Source: Planctomycetota bacterium (GTDB lineage Bacteria > Planctomycetota > B15-G4 > JADJEK01). Taken from it: a stretch of DNA of 64,000 bases. Location: the NCBI GenBank assembly GCA_016709145.1, contig JADJEK010000004.1, positions 305,507 through 369,506 of the forward strand, in the 5' to 3' direction. This document shows positions 17,263 to 29,208 of this stretch, one piece after another; within the stretch, counting starts at the first letter, position 1, and every line of letters begins with the position of its first letter. The position numbers and the translations under genes were made by a program. A model generated the notes under the pieces. The model was not told the DNA's origin, did not search any database, and saw only the letters and a list, made by a program, of their open reading frames with translations.

Positions 17263-17757
17263 ATGACCGACTGCCCGTGCCGTTCGAACCAGTCCTATGC
17301 CGCGTGCTGCGAACCCCTGCACGAAGGCAAGTCGAAGCCGCGTACCGCGGAGCAGCTCATGCGCGCGCGCTACAGCGCGTTCGCGAAGCAGCGCACCGAC
17401 TACGTCAAGCAGACGGTCGTCGCCAATCAGCGCAAGGACATCGACGACAACCAGCTCGACGCCTGGGCCAAGCAGTCCAAGTGGCTCGGCTTCGAAGTGC
17501 GCAGCAAGGAAGCCGGCACCGAGAAGGACGCCGAAGGCATGGTCGAGTTCGTCGCGAACTACGAAATCGGCGGCCACGTGGTGAAGCACCACGAGTTCGC
17601 CAAGTTCGTGCGGGACGAAGGCGAGTGGTTCTTCGATCCGAAGAACTCGTGGGAAGCGCCTCCCGAACCGCTCAAGGTCGCGAAGACAGCAGGACGCAAC
17701 GACCCCTGCACGTGCGGCAGCGGCAAGAAGTTCAAGAAGTGCTGCGGAGCCGCCTGA
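17263..17757 (+). CDS. YchJ-family protein with N- and C-terminal SEC-C zinc motifs
   Basis: 164 residues. Starts with CPCRSNQSYAACCEPLH, a SEC-C-type cysteine motif, followed by TAEQLMRARYSAFAKQRTDYVKQT, the conserved segment of the YchJ (UPF0225) family, and a middle NTF2-like domain. It ends with a second, canonical SEC-C motif NDPCTCGSGKKFKKCC. These Cys clusters bind zinc; the family is linked to protein or ribosome interactions but has no firmly known reaction. GAGGAT lies upstream of the ATG. The stop codon lies in the first copy of a 26-base tandem duplication. Confidence 0.9.
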   Translation: MTDCPCRSNQSYAACCEPLHEGKSKPRTAEQLMRARYSAFAKQRTDYVKQTVVANQRKDIDDNQLDAWAKQSKWLGFEVRSKEAGTEKDAEGMVEFVANYEIGGHVVKHHEFAKFVRDEGEWFFDPKNSWEAPPEPLKVAKTAGRNDPCTCGSGKKFKKCCGAA

Positions 17758-17804
17758 GCGAACTCGTTCGCGAATTCACCTGAGCGAACTCGTTCGCGGA
17801 TTCA
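17753..17804. repeat. tandem 26-base duplication bridging two convergent stop codons
   Basis: 17753-17778 and 17779-17804 are identical but for one base. Each holds GCGAAC-TC-GTTCGC, a 6-bp hairpin. The first contains the plus-strand ychJ-like TGA; the second contains the minus-strand CBS gene TGA. It may serve as a bidirectional terminator. Confidence 0.85.
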
Positions 17805-18236
17805 CCAGTTGCCGCGGATGTAGCCTTCGAGCTGCTCGATGATGAACTCCTTCTCGGCGATGACGGCCTTCACCACGTCACCGATGGAGATCACGCCGAC
17901 CAGCTTCTCTTCCGCGACCACGGGCAAGTGACGCACGCGCATGTCCGTCATGAGCGCCATACATTCCGCGACCGTGCGCTCCGGCGCGACGCAGATGACG
18001 CCGCGACTCATGATCTTCCGCACCGTCAGCTCTTTCGACGACTCGCCGCGCAGGATCACCTTGCGGGCATAGTCGCGTTCGGACAGGACCCCCGCGACCC
18101 GCCCGTTCTCGAGCACGACCAACGCACCGATGTTCTTTTGCGCCATCGTGACCAGCGCATCGAACACCGTCGCGTCGGGCTCGATCGTGTGAACTTCGTG
18201 ACCCTTGCGCTCGAGGACTTCCCAAATCGTCGTCAT
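17802..18236 (-). CDS. tandem CBS-domain protein
   Basis: 144 residues made almost entirely of two CBS motifs: residues about 10-65 (TIEPDATVFDALVTMAQKNIGALVVLENGRVAGVLSERDYARKVI) and about 72-130 (KIMSRGVICVAPERTVAECMALMTDMRVRHLPVVAEEKLVGVISIGDVVKAVI). A CBS pair binds adenine nucleotides or SAM and normally regulates a partner enzyme or channel; as a stand-alone protein the partner is unknown. GGGAG lies 7 bases before the ATG. Convergent with the ychJ-like gene. Confidence 0.92.
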   Translation of the reverse strand: MTTIWEVLERKGHEVHTIEPDATVFDALVTMAQKNIGALVVLENGRVAGVLSERDYARKVILRGESSKELTVRKIMSRGVICVAPERTVAECMALMTDMRVRHLPVVAEEKLVGVISIGDVVKAVIAEKEFIIEQLEGYIRGNW

Positions 18237-18617
18237 GGCCGAACTCCCAATCTCAGGACGGCCTACCCAACTCTCGCCACGGCCCAAGTGTAGGCCGGGT
18301 CGAGCGCGCGAGGGAACCGCCGGAGCCGCGATGGTCGGGAGGATCAGGGGGTGAGCGGAAGGCCACCGAGACGATTCAGCCGCCAACCATCCCGTCCGGC
18401 CAGCCGGACAGGATTGCCGCCGGCTACTTCGTCCGGGTCGCACCGAGCACCGTCACCCTTCCTCGGTTTCAGGCCGCACGCTCGTCAGCCAAGAATCACT
18501 CCGTCGCCAAGGGACGTCGTGAAGTCCCCCGAGGGGCCCAAGGGCGGATGGGATCCCCAAGGGAAGGCCCGCTCGCTTGTAGCGCCTTCCCTCCGCCTTC
18601 GGCGTCAAGCGAAGCGC
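18237..18617. other. 381-base intergenic region with two hairpins
   Basis: No supported gene. GTCCGGC-CA-GCCGGAC at 18394-18409 is a perfect 7-bp hairpin. A terminator-like hairpin lies at 18561-18591. The rest, between the CBS gene start and the SDR gene end, probably holds the CBS promoter; no clear -10/-35 was found. Confidence 0.5.
18561..18591 (-). terminator. hairpin downstream of SDR gene
   Basis: GGGAAGGC (18561-18568) pairs with GCCTTCCC (18584-18591), 27 bases past the SDR stop. No T-run, so termination is inferred from position. Confidence 0.4.
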
Positions 18618-19418
18618 CTATGGCCGTCGTCCCATCCCCTTGCCCAGCCACTGGCCGCCATCGTGCACGACGACCTCGCCCGTCATCGACGGTGCGGCGC
18701 GGGACGCCAGGAACAGCACGCTCTCGGCGACTTCCGTCACGCTCGCGAATGCGCCGGTCGGGATCGTCCGGAGCAACGCCTCTTTCGCCGCTTCGTCCGG
18801 CCACAGGTTCTGCGCCGCGCCGTCGCTGTGGAATGGACCCGGCGCCACCGCGTTCACGCGAATGCGCAGCGGCGCCCATTCGACGGCGAGCGTTCGCGTC
18901 ACCGCGACCACGCCCGCTTTCGCGGCGGCCGAGTGCACCACGCCCGGCATTCCTGTCCATGCGTAGGTCGCGGCGATGTTGACGATCGCGCCGCCATTGC
19001 CGCTGCGCGCCATCACGCGCCCCGCCGCTTGGCAGCCGTAGAACGTGCCCGACAGCGCGATGTCGATCACGGCGCGCCATGCTTTCGGCTTCACTCGCAA
19101 CGATGGCACGACGAAGTTGCCGGCCGCGTTGTTGATCATCACGTCGAGACCGCCGTGCCGCTCCGCGACCGCGCGCACCGCTTCGTCGACGCGATCCGGC
19201 TCGCGGACGTCGAGCACCACCGAGTCGATGCGGCCGCGCCCGATGCGCTCGGCCTCCGCGAGGATGCGCGCGTGATGTTCACTCGATCGACTCGCGACGA
19301 CGACGGCCTTCGCGCCGAGTTGGAGCAATTGCCGACTGACCTCGAAGCCGAGCCCGGTGCCACCGCCGGTCACCATCGCGACCTGACCTTCGAACAAGTC
19401 GTCTCGCAACGAACGCAT
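18618..19418 (-). CDS. SDR oxidoreductase, 2,4-dienoyl-CoA-reductase-like
   Basis: 266 residues, Rossmann short-chain dehydrogenase. TGGGTGLG binds NADP(H); NNAAGNFVVPS and HSAAAKAGVVAVTRTLAVEW match dienoyl-CoA reductases (DECR type). In these the usual catalytic Tyr of YxxxK is replaced, and here the position is Ser (SAAAK). The family reduces 2,4-dienoyl-CoA intermediates of unsaturated fatty-acid breakdown. GGAGAG lies 7 bases before the ATG at 19418; the longer upstream frame lacks homology. It may work with the crotonase elsewhere in the window, but the genes are not linked. Confidence 0.85.
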   Translation of the reverse strand: MRSLRDDLFEGQVAMVTGGGTGLGFEVSRQLLQLGAKAVVVASRSSEHHARILAEAERIGRGRIDSVVLDVREPDRVDEAVRAVAERHGGLDVMINNAAGNFVVPSLRVKPKAWRAVIDIALSGTFYGCQAAGRVMARSGNGGAIVNIAATYAWTGMPGVVHSAAAKAGVVAVTRTLAVEWAPLRIRVNAVAPGPFHSDGAAQNLWPDEAAKEALLRTIPTGAFASVTEVAESVLFLASRAAPSMTGEVVVHDGGQWLGKGMGRRP

Positions 19419-19664
19419 GCGCTCTCCGATCCACACCGCGTCGCCGCGCGTATGCGAGGGCGCGCTCCGCGGCACACTGAACGACCCGTCGCACGAGCCC
19501 GGCGGCATTCGACCGCGTTGCCGTCCGGTCGGCTCGAGACCGGCTCCCCACCGTATCGGTCCGCAGTCAGGGGCGAAGGGGGCGCGCGACGAACTCTCTC
19601 CGCGACGCACGCGGCGGGCGTTCGCGTTCGATCCGTCACTCGCCGGATTCGTGGCGCGGGCTGG

Positions 19665-19670
19665 TATCCT
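19665..19670 (+). promoter_or_regulatory. possible extended -10 of tRNA-Val
   Basis: TGG then TATCCT, 33 bases before the tRNA, in the TANNNT-C-C pattern. The -35 is not recognisable. Confidence 0.35.
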
Positions 19671-19703
19671 CCTGCCGCGATCGAAGTCGCGGTAGTTCCG
19701 AGC

Positions 19704-19779
19704 GGGCGATTAGCTCAACGGCTAGAGCACCACCCTTACAAGGTGGCTGTTGAAGGTTCGAATCCTCCATCGCCCACCA
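19704..19779 (+). tRNA. tRNA-Val (anticodon TAC)
   Basis: A 76-base cloverleaf. The acceptor GGGCGAT pairs with ATCGCCC; D-arm GCTC...GAGC; anticodon stem CCACC/GGTGG with loop CTTACAA, giving anticodon TAC; T-loop TTCGAAT. Discriminator A and an encoded CCA end at 19779. The T-stem has one A-C mismatch. A stand-alone gene. Confidence 0.95.
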
Positions 19780-19963
19780 CTTCGATCTCCGATTCGCAAC
19801 GACCGCACGGCGCGGGCGGAACCGCACGCCTGCCGCGCGCCAAACGTGCCTCCAGGGCGCGATTTCGTGCGTTGGCGCGCGGAACGGCGTTCGCTGTCCG
19901 CACCCTGGCGAGCCACGGTCCGACCGTCGTGGCGAGCCGATTTCGCCCGATCCGGAGTCTGCG

Positions 19964-20611
19964 ATGTCCTTGTTTCGAACTGCGACCCCGCTGCTCTTGT
20001 GCCTCGGCTTGTTCGCTCCCGGCTGCGACGACTCGACCAACGCGCCGCTGCGCGAGCGACCCGCGCTGACCGAGGATTCGATCGTTCGCATGATGGACGC
20101 CATGCGCGCGTTGCGCGAGAAGGCGCGCGAGAAGCTGCCGATGCCCGAGGCCGGCGCGCCGACGGTTCCCCAAGCGCATCTCGCTGGCGTCGGACTCTCC
20201 GGCCTGGTCGGTGAATCCATCGCGTTGCCGATCGTCGAGAAGTACGGGTTCGTGTCGATCACGGACTACGAGAGCACCGTCGGCTACACGCAGCAGGCGC
20301 TGGCGCGCGTCCTGCTCGGCCCCGATGGCGGCGTGGGCGGCATGGGCAAGGCGAGCCGTCTCGAGGCCGAACTGCGCTCACTGAACGACCTGCTCGATCT
20401 GGTGCAGCGCGGCGGTACGCCGACCGACGCCAGCGAGCCGCCCGACATCGACCACCTGCGCCGCCGCATCGCGGAGATCGAGGACCAACTCGAAACGCAG
20501 GACCACGCGGTCGCGGCGATGAAGGCGCAGAACAAGGAGATTCCGCGCTCGTCGATCGACGCCGTGAACAAGTACCGCGACGAACTCACCAAGCTGTTCT
20601 CGGGCCAGTGA
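19964..20611 (+). CDS. hypothetical lipoprotein with coiled-coil C-terminus
   Basis: 215 residues. A lipoprotein signal (TPLLLCLGLFAPGC, Cys about 21) is preceded by GGAG 8 bases before the ATG. The mature part begins with a charged amphipathic helix (MMDAMRALREKAREKLPMPEAG), a Gly-rich middle (GVGLSGLVGESIALPIVEKYGF) and a long heptad-like helix (DHLRRRIAEIEDQLETQDHAVAAMKAQNKEI). I recognise no family. It is probably attached to an envelope membrane; the role is unknown. Confidence 0.65.
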   Translation: MSLFRTATPLLLCLGLFAPGCDDSTNAPLRERPALTEDSIVRMMDAMRALREKAREKLPMPEAGAPTVPQAHLAGVGLSGLVGESIALPIVEKYGFVSITDYESTVGYTQQALARVLLGPDGGVGGMGKASRLEAELRSLNDLLDLVQRGGTPTDASEPPDIDHLRRRIAEIEDQLETQDHAVAAMKAQNKEIPRSSIDAVNKYRDELTKLFSGQ

Positions 20612-20676
20612 CCGTCGTGGGAACGGCCCCGCCGCGACGAAGCGTCGCGGTTCGTCCCGCGTCCCGGACTTGCTGG

Positions 20677-20682
20677 TAGAGT
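20677..20682 (+). promoter_or_regulatory. possible extended -10 of TolB-like gene
   Basis: TGG then TAGAGT followed by CC, 31 bases before the ATG at 20714. No clear -35. Confidence 0.35.
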
Positions 20683-20713
20683 CCGCGCCTTTCCCCACCG
20701 TCCGGACTTCGCC

Positions 20714-21805
<1,092 letters not shown>

Positions 21806-21823
21806 GCCGAGTCGACCTGGCGC

Positions 21824-22303
21824 TCACGGCCCCGTGACGGTGACGTCGCCCGTGATCGCGGTGACCGTGACCGTCGCCGTGAAGTCCCCGCGCCGCATCG
21901 TGACGCTGCCGCCCGCACTCGGTCGCCCCGTGCGATCGAAGCTCAGCGCCGTCGCGCCGTCGAACGAGACGTCGATGAGCTTCGAGCCCACGCCGCCGCG
22001 CGCCAACACACGCGTCCACGGTGCGTCCGTGAGCGGATCGTCGATGACGGTGCCCGGCGGGGCCTCCACTTGGTACTCGTGCGTGAGCGTCGAGAACACC
22101 ACGCGGTGCTGCAGGTTCGACGCGAGAGCGCGGGTTTGGACGAACTCGAGGTCGGCCGCGAGGATGCCCGCGTCGGCGGCGATGCGCTGATCGTCGAGTG
22201 TCGACGCGCCGGGGATCGCGGCCGCGGCGACGATCAGACCGATCACGATGAAGATCATGACCTCGACGAGCGTGAACGCGCTCGCACGCCTCGGCGCGTT
22301 CAC
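21824..22303 (-). CDS. GspH-like minor pseudopilin
   Basis: 159 residues. Type IV prepilin N-terminus RRASA-FTLVEVMIFIVIGLIVAAAAIPG with Glu at +5; the residue before the cut is Ala rather than the usual Gly. The rest matches GspH/FimT (AADLEFVQTRALASNLQHRVVF, then a beta-rich tail with VTMRRGDFTATVTV). Minor pseudopilins cap the pseudopilus of type II secretion systems. The GTG start overlaps the stop of the upstream kinase (GTGA). It is the last gene of the secretion/pilus block. Confidence 0.85.
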   Translation of the reverse strand: MNAPRRASAFTLVEVMIFIVIGLIVAAAAIPGASTLDDQRIAADAGILAADLEFVQTRALASNLQHRVVFSTLTHEYQVEAPPGTVIDDPLTDAPWTRVLARGGVGSKLIDVSFDGATALSFDRTGRPSAGGSVTMRRGDFTATVTVTAITGDVTVTGP

Positions 22304-23883
22304 GGTCCGCGCCCCGCGTGCTCGACCGGGAGTTCGACGACGACCTTGGTGCCGCGATGCAGCGTCGAGTCGACCTGCATCGTGCCGCCGTGCGCGACGA
22401 CGACCTGGTGCGCGAGCATGAGCCCGAACCCCGTCCCATCGGCTTGGCCCGTGAACTCCTCGTCGCGTTGCGAAAACGGCTGGAACAGGCGGGCGACGAG
22501 TTCGGGAGCCATGCCTTCGCCGTGATCGGCGATCTCGATGCGCACGCGATCGCCGTCGACGCGCGTGATCTGCGCGCTGACGACCGGAGCATCGCTCGGG
22601 TCGAAGCGCACGGCGTTGTCGAGCACTTGCAGCAACAGCGTCCGCAACTGCAACCGCGACCCGCGCACGAGCGGCAGATCGGCCGCCGCCGAGAGGTCGA
22701 GGCGTGGACGTTTGGTGGGCCGACGCGCCACGACCTCGGCGAACGCCTCGTACGCGAGCGCGTCGAGCCGCACGTCCTGCTCGACGCGCGGTCCGCTCTT
22801 GAACTCGACGAACTGCAAGATGCCGTCGACCAGCGCACGCAAATGCTCGGCGCTCGCACCGATGTCGTGCAGCGCTTCGGTGCGCAGAGCGTCGTCCCCG
22901 GCTTCGGCCATCGGCAGCATGCCGAGGATGCACGTCAACGGCGTCCGCAGCTTGTGCGAAGCCAACGACAGGAAGTCGCGCTGCGCTTCGGCCTCACGAT
23001 GTTCGCGCGTGACGTCGCGCAGGAACAACACGCGCACGGGTGCCGCCTCGGTCCCGAACCGCGCATCGAGCGCTTTGCACCGCAGCACCAGCGGGCGGCG
23101 CGGATCGGTGCTCTCGGCCAGGAACTCGTGCGCGTCGGCGGCTCCCTCGCGGATCGCCGAGTTCGGGTGGTCGAGCGCGAAACCCTCGAGCCGCGCCAGC
23201 GCGTCGAACGAGTCCGACCCCGACACACCGAGGAACCCACGAGCCGCGGCGTTCGCGAACCGCGCGTTCCAGCGCGCATCCGCGACGACGATGCCCTCGG
23301 CGCTCTCGCGCATGACGCCTTCGAGCGTCTCGCGTTGATGATCGACGGCCCGGTAGTACTGGAAGTTCGCGATCGCGACCGCCGTCACTCCGCACAACGC
23401 GCCGATCAGCTTGGCGTCGCCCGTGGTGAAGGCTTCTTGGGCCGGCCTCGAGACCACGAGCACACCGAGCGTCTTGCCGCCGGTCTCGAGCGGCGACGAC
23501 ACGAGGTTCAACCGCGGCGCATCGGGGCGCAGCACCGGAGTCGCGGCCTCGCCGTTGTGGAACAGCGCGCGCTTCTTGTCCTGCAGCGCGCGCGGACCGC
23601 GCTCGTCGATGTGCGCCGCGAGACCGTCGCGTTGCGCGACGCAGGTGAACGTGCCGTCCGCTTGCGCGAGGTACAGCGCGGCGCCGTTGCCGAGCAGTGC
23701 GTCGACCGAACGATCCACGAGGTAACCCGTGATCTCGTCGAGCTGGAACAGCCCGCCGAGCACGGCGACCGATCCGTAGACCATCGTCAGCGCTTCGTAG
23801 ACCTCGACCAGGTCCGTCGAGAGCTTGTCGATCTGCGCCTTCAACTCGGGCGCGCCGGCGGTCGTCGAGTGCGAGGTCGTCAC
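22300..23883 (-). CDS. cytosolic hybrid-sensor histidine kinase (GAF-PAS-HisKA-HATPase)
   Basis: 527 residues from a GTG that overlaps the upstream stop (GTGA). Coiled start (LKAQIDKLSTDLVEVYEALTMVYGS), GAF domain (about 40-190), PAS-like domain (GVMRESAEGIVVADARWNARFANAAARGFLG, about 200-320), then H-box LASHKLRTPLTCILGM and the ATPase boxes LLQVLDNAVRFDPSDAP, EIADHGEGMAPELV and GTGFGLMLAHQVV. No membrane segment. Its place inside the pilin operon suggests that it senses or controls assembly; no response regulator follows directly, so its target may be the one at 30657-31046 (inference). Confidence 0.9.
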   Translation of the reverse strand: MTTSHSTTAGAPELKAQIDKLSTDLVEVYEALTMVYGSVAVLGGLFQLDEITGYLVDRSVDALLGNGAALYLAQADGTFTCVAQRDGLAAHIDERGPRALQDKKRALFHNGEAATPVLRPDAPRLNLVSSPLETGGKTLGVLVVSRPAQEAFTTGDAKLIGALCGVTAVAIANFQYYRAVDHQRETLEGVMRESAEGIVVADARWNARFANAAARGFLGVSGSDSFDALARLEGFALDHPNSAIREGAADAHEFLAESTDPRRPLVLRCKALDARFGTEAAPVRVLFLRDVTREHREAEAQRDFLSLASHKLRTPLTCILGMLPMAEAGDDALRTEALHDIGASAEHLRALVDGILQFVEFKSGPRVEQDVRLDALAYEAFAEVVARRPTKRPRLDLSAAADLPLVRGSRLQLRTLLLQVLDNAVRFDPSDAPVVSAQITRVDGDRVRIEIADHGEGMAPELVARLFQPFSQRDEEFTGQADGTGFGLMLAHQVVVAHGGTMQVDSTLHRGTKVVVELPVEHAGRGP

Positions 23884-25049
23884 GGCCCCGTCCCCTGCTG
23901 GATCGTGCCCGCGAGGACGTTCCACGGCCCCGGAACGACGAAGCCCTCGACCGGTTGCGACTTGAACGACGACGCGGACTCGATCGTCGGGTAACCCTCG
24001 ATCGTCACGGATTCGGCGATGAAACAACCCTTCAACGTTCCGGTGCCGACGATCTCGAGCGATCCCGAAGTTCCGACGACGCCCTCGAGACGCGGTGCGA
24101 AGACGTCGACCAAGTCGCCGTCCCCGTTCAGATCGACGGCCAAACTCGACTCACGCAGGTCGTCTTGGAGCTGGACCTCGAGGTCTCCCTCGACCAGCAA
24201 CGTCGCCAACGCGGGATCGAACGCCACGAAGTGACAGCCCTGCCCGATCGTGACGGAGCCCGCGTTCAGGATCGTCAACGTGCCGTCGACGTAGACGTCG
24301 AGCAACTCGACCGAGCGATGCCCGGCGTCGAACACGTACGCGCCGCGCGCGTTCGTGGACCCGTACGGATTGTGATTCGGGCGGAACGCGACGCCCTTGA
24401 TGCAGACCTTGCCTTGCACGATCGGCGGATCGATCAAGGTCGCCGCCAGCGACTGGTAGGCCGAGAACGGCAGCGTCGGCGCCGCCATCGACTCGGGCAC
24501 GAACTCGATCTGACCGGGTGCGATCTGCGCCGTGACGCTGCTGCCCGACGTCGTCATCAGCGCGCCGAAGAAGTCGACGACGCCTTCGCCCGTGACGTTG
24601 CCGTTCGCGCGCAAGTAGCCCTTCAGCGTGGTGTCGTGCAGGTGGATCGTCGAGGCCGAGAACACGTTGAAACCGAGCGCGGGGTGCGGCGGCGCGATCA
24701 AGTCCGCGTTCGTCGCGAACGTCGCGTCGCCGAACGTCCCGGTCGAGGTCGCGTGGGCCTTCAGCACGCCCGCCGGCTCGACGTCGAGCACGAACGTCGC
24801 CTGCGGGAACTCGGGATCCACGACGCTGCCGCCTTGGTATCCCGCGCTGATGCCGAGCCGACTTCGCGCGTATTGCAGACCCGACGACGACACGCGCACG
24901 GCGTCCTGGATCCGGGCCAGCGCGTAGCTGCGGCGCAGGCGAAGGTCGGACACGATCATCAAGTGCATGCCCGCGATCGACGCGGTGGCGGAGACGATCA
25001 ACGCCAGCACGAGGATCGATCCGGTCTTGCGCGAACGCTTGGCGGGCAT
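23880..25049 (-). CDS. PilX/GspK-like pilin-type membrane protein with beta-rich domain
   Basis: 389 residues. The N-terminus RSRKTG-SILVLALIVSATASIAG followed by a long helix resembles PilX/GspK minor pilins, which lack the canonical Glu+5. The remaining 300 residues look like a repetitive beta structure (SASTIHLHDTTLKGYLRANGNVTGEGVVDFFGALMTTSGSSVTAQIAPGQI; VYVDGTLTILNAGSVTIGQGCHF; SGSLEIVGTGTLKGCFIAESVTIEG), suggesting a beta-helix. The ATG is chosen; a GTG 9 bases upstream is possible. Genes on both sides encode pilin-like proteins, so a tip or cargo role in the pseudopilus is plausible. Confidence 0.75.
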   Translation of the reverse strand: MPAKRSRKTGSILVLALIVSATASIAGMHLMIVSDLRLRRSYALARIQDAVRVSSSGLQYARSRLGISAGYQGGSVVDPEFPQATFVLDVEPAGVLKAHATSTGTFGDATFATNADLIAPPHPALGFNVFSASTIHLHDTTLKGYLRANGNVTGEGVVDFFGALMTTSGSSVTAQIAPGQIEFVPESMAAPTLPFSAYQSLAATLIDPPIVQGKVCIKGVAFRPNHNPYGSTNARGAYVFDAGHRSVELLDVYVDGTLTILNAGSVTIGQGCHFVAFDPALATLLVEGDLEVQLQDDLRESSLAVDLNGDGDLVDVFAPRLEGVVGTSGSLEIVGTGTLKGCFIAESVTIEGYPTIESASSFKSQPVEGFVVPGPWNVLAGTIQQGTGP

Positions 25050-25065
25050 GGACGTCACGCGTCGA

Positions 25066-26247
25066 TCACTGGTTGACGAACTGGATGTTGTTCTCGATCG
25101 GGACGCTGACGCGCAGCGTGCGATCGAGTCCACCCTCGCCCGAGAGCGCGAGATCGAGCGCGACTCCGGTCGGGATCGACATCATCGTCGACGTCACGGT
25201 GTCGTTGACGTCGGCGACGTTCGCGTCCTTCTCCTTCGTGAGCGTGAACGAGAACTTGGTCTGGCTGTTCGAGAGCAGACTCGCGATCGGCGCGTACGAA
25301 GCGCCGGACGTCGTCGAGTACAAGAGCCCCCCGCCCCAGTCCACCGGTGCGAGATCGACCGAGAGCTTGCGGAACTCGAAGTTCGCGGCGTTCCCCGCAC
25401 CACGTCCGACGAAGTCGACGAAGTACGAACCGGAGCCGGTCACGCGCTTCAGCGGCGACAGCTTGATCGTCACGTCGCCCATCGCGGCGGGGATGTCGGC
25501 GTTACGGACGAAGGCCATCGCGACCGCGTTCGCGCGCTGCGGCGCTCGCGTCACGGCATCGGCCTCGTACAGGCGCACCAACACGTCCCCGGACGCGGCG
25601 CGCGACATGCGCACGGTGATGCTCGACGGGTAGCTCTGGTCTTGTGCGCCGGCGGGCACCCTGAAGAACAAACCGACGTTGCTCGTGGTGTTGATGCTGC
25701 GCGTGCCCACCGTCTCGGTGACGCCGACGATGCCGCGCAACGCGGTCTCTCCCACAGCGAGCACTTGGTAGCCGGAATTCACCGCGAAGTTCGTGAACGT
25801 GGCCCCGATGGTGTCGGTCTTCACGGTGTCGACGTTCGAGACGGTCGCGACGCGGTGTTGCGTTTCTTTCAACGCGAACGTCAACGCACGTGTGTTCGGG
25901 ACGATCGACACGGTCCCCGCCACGTCCGTGCGCGTCAGAGGCGCGCCCGCCACTCCGCTCCAAGCCCAAGTCACGGTCCCGCCGCCGTGCGCGGTCAGCT
26001 CGAGCGTCCGCGCGTTCGGCACCCGCGCGTCGATCGCGAACCGCACGTCCTTGTCGAACACGCTCATCGCCTGGTCGACCGACGCCATCGAGCGGCCATC
26101 TTCTTGGCGCTGCACGACCTCGGCCGGCATGTCGACGATCGCGGCGAGTCCGACCACGAGGATGCCCGTGATCGCGATCACCAGGATGAACTCGATGGCG
26201 GTGTAGCCGGAGATACGACGCGCGAAACGCGCTGGGTGCGGGTTCAT
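25066..26247 (-). CDS. GspJ-like large minor pseudopilin
   Basis: 393 residues. The prepilin signal RRISG-YTAIEFILVIAITGILVVGLAA has Glu at +5 and a Tyr at +1. After the helix (VDQAMSVFDKDVRFAIDARVPNARTLEL, the GspJ-type segment) comes an enlarged beta-rich domain, about twice the normal GspJ size. GGAGG lies upstream of the ATG at 26247; an in-frame upstream ATG at 26277 lacks a site. It would be part of the pseudopilus tip complex with the neighbouring PilX/GspK-like protein. Confidence 0.8.
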   Translation of the reverse strand: MNPHPARFARRISGYTAIEFILVIAITGILVVGLAAIVDMPAEVVQRQEDGRSMASVDQAMSVFDKDVRFAIDARVPNARTLELTAHGGGTVTWAWSGVAGAPLTRTDVAGTVSIVPNTRALTFALKETQHRVATVSNVDTVKTDTIGATFTNFAVNSGYQVLAVGETALRGIVGVTETVGTRSINTTSNVGLFFRVPAGAQDQSYPSSITVRMSRAASGDVLVRLYEADAVTRAPQRANAVAMAFVRNADIPAAMGDVTIKLSPLKRVTGSGSYFVDFVGRGAGNAANFEFRKLSVDLAPVDWGGGLLYSTTSGASYAPIASLLSNSQTKFSFTLTKEKDANVADVNDTVTSTMMSIPTGVALDLALSGEGGLDRTLRVSVPIENNIQFVNQ

Positions 26248-26290
26248 GGTTGCCTCCGTTGCTTCGGTGTTCGACACCTCGACCTCGTAC

Positions 26291-27504
26291 TCAATGGACG
26301 ATTTTCGACATGTTGAAGATGGGCAGCATGATCGACATCGCGATGAAGCCGACGACGCAGCCGACGATCACGACCATGGCCGGCTCGAGCAGCGCCGTGG
26401 CGTCGTGCACCGCGGCCTCGGCTTCGCCGTCGTAGAACTCGCCGACACGCGCGAGGACGCTGTCGAGGATGCCGCCGGATTCACCCATCGCGGTCATCTG
26501 GACCAGCGTTCCGGGGAACCACTCCTGACTCGCCATGCCTTCGTGGATGCGGCCACCGTTCGCGACTCGGCCACGCACGTACTCCCAGGCTCCGGAGAGC
26601 TTGGCGTTCGCGGACAGGTCGCGTGCGAGCTCGAGAGCCGACAACACCGGCACGCCGCTTTGCAGCAGGACGCCGAGCGTGCGGACCGAGCGGGCCAGCG
26701 AGAACCGCCGCACGACGCCGCCGAGCACCGGCAACGCCAGCAGCATCCCGTCGACGAAGACCTTGCCGCGTGGACTGCGGACGAACATCACGACGCCGGC
26801 GATCAGCGCCGCCGCGACCACGCCGATGTGGATCGCGTAGTGCGTGGTGAAGTCACCGATCGCGAGCAGCGCCTTCGTCGGCGCCGGCAGCTTGTCTTCC
26901 TTGCCGGCGTAGATGCTGCGGAACTTCGGCAGGATGAACGTGAACAACGCGCCGATCGTCGCGACCGCGAGGACCATCATCACGGCCGGGTACGTGAGCG
27001 CCGACTTCAGCTTCTTCTTCATCTCGTAGTCGCGCTCGAGCATCTCGCAGACGCGGCGCAGCATGCCCTCGAGGTCGCCGCACGCTTCGCCGGCGCGGAC
27101 CAGGTGAACCGTGTACGTCGGGAAGATCTTGGGGTGTCCGCCGAGCGCGAACGAGAGCTGCTGCCCGCCTTCGACCTTCGTCTGCAGGTCTTTCAGGACC
27201 GCGCGCAGCTTGAGGCGATCGCATTGGCGCGCGATGCCGTCGAGCGCCACGACCAGCGGCACGTTGGCGCTGACCATGACCGACAACTGCGCGAAGAAGA
27301 ACAGGATGTCGCGATTGCGGATGCTGCCGGGCGCGGCTCGCACTTCCGTGCCGAGTTGGACCTCGCCCTGCGACTTCGACAGCAGCACCGAGCCTTCGCG
27401 GTGCTCCGACAGTCGCCGAACCTGCGCTTGCAATGAGCGCCGGTCGCGCAACGCGGGACCGCGAGATCCCGCCGCGCCGCGGACCGATGCCGAGCGAGGC
27501 TCGT

Positions 27505-27508
<4 letters not shown>
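26291..27508 (-). CDS. gspF: type II secretion/type IV pilus inner-membrane platform protein GspF/PilC
   Basis: 405 residues with two T2SSF repeats: LFFFAQLSVMVSANVPLVVALDGIARQ...YPAVMMVLAVATIGALFTFILPKF and SLARSVRTLGVLLQSGVPVLSALELARD...LEPAMVVIVGCVVGFIAMSIMLPIF. Three membrane helices anchor it. GspF links the assembly ATPase to pilin extraction. An Arg-rich N-terminal 50 residues probably contacts GspE. The ATG overlaps the gspE stop by 4 bases. Confidence 0.95.
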
Positions 27509-29204
<1,696 letters not shown>

Positions 29205-29208
<4 letters not shown>

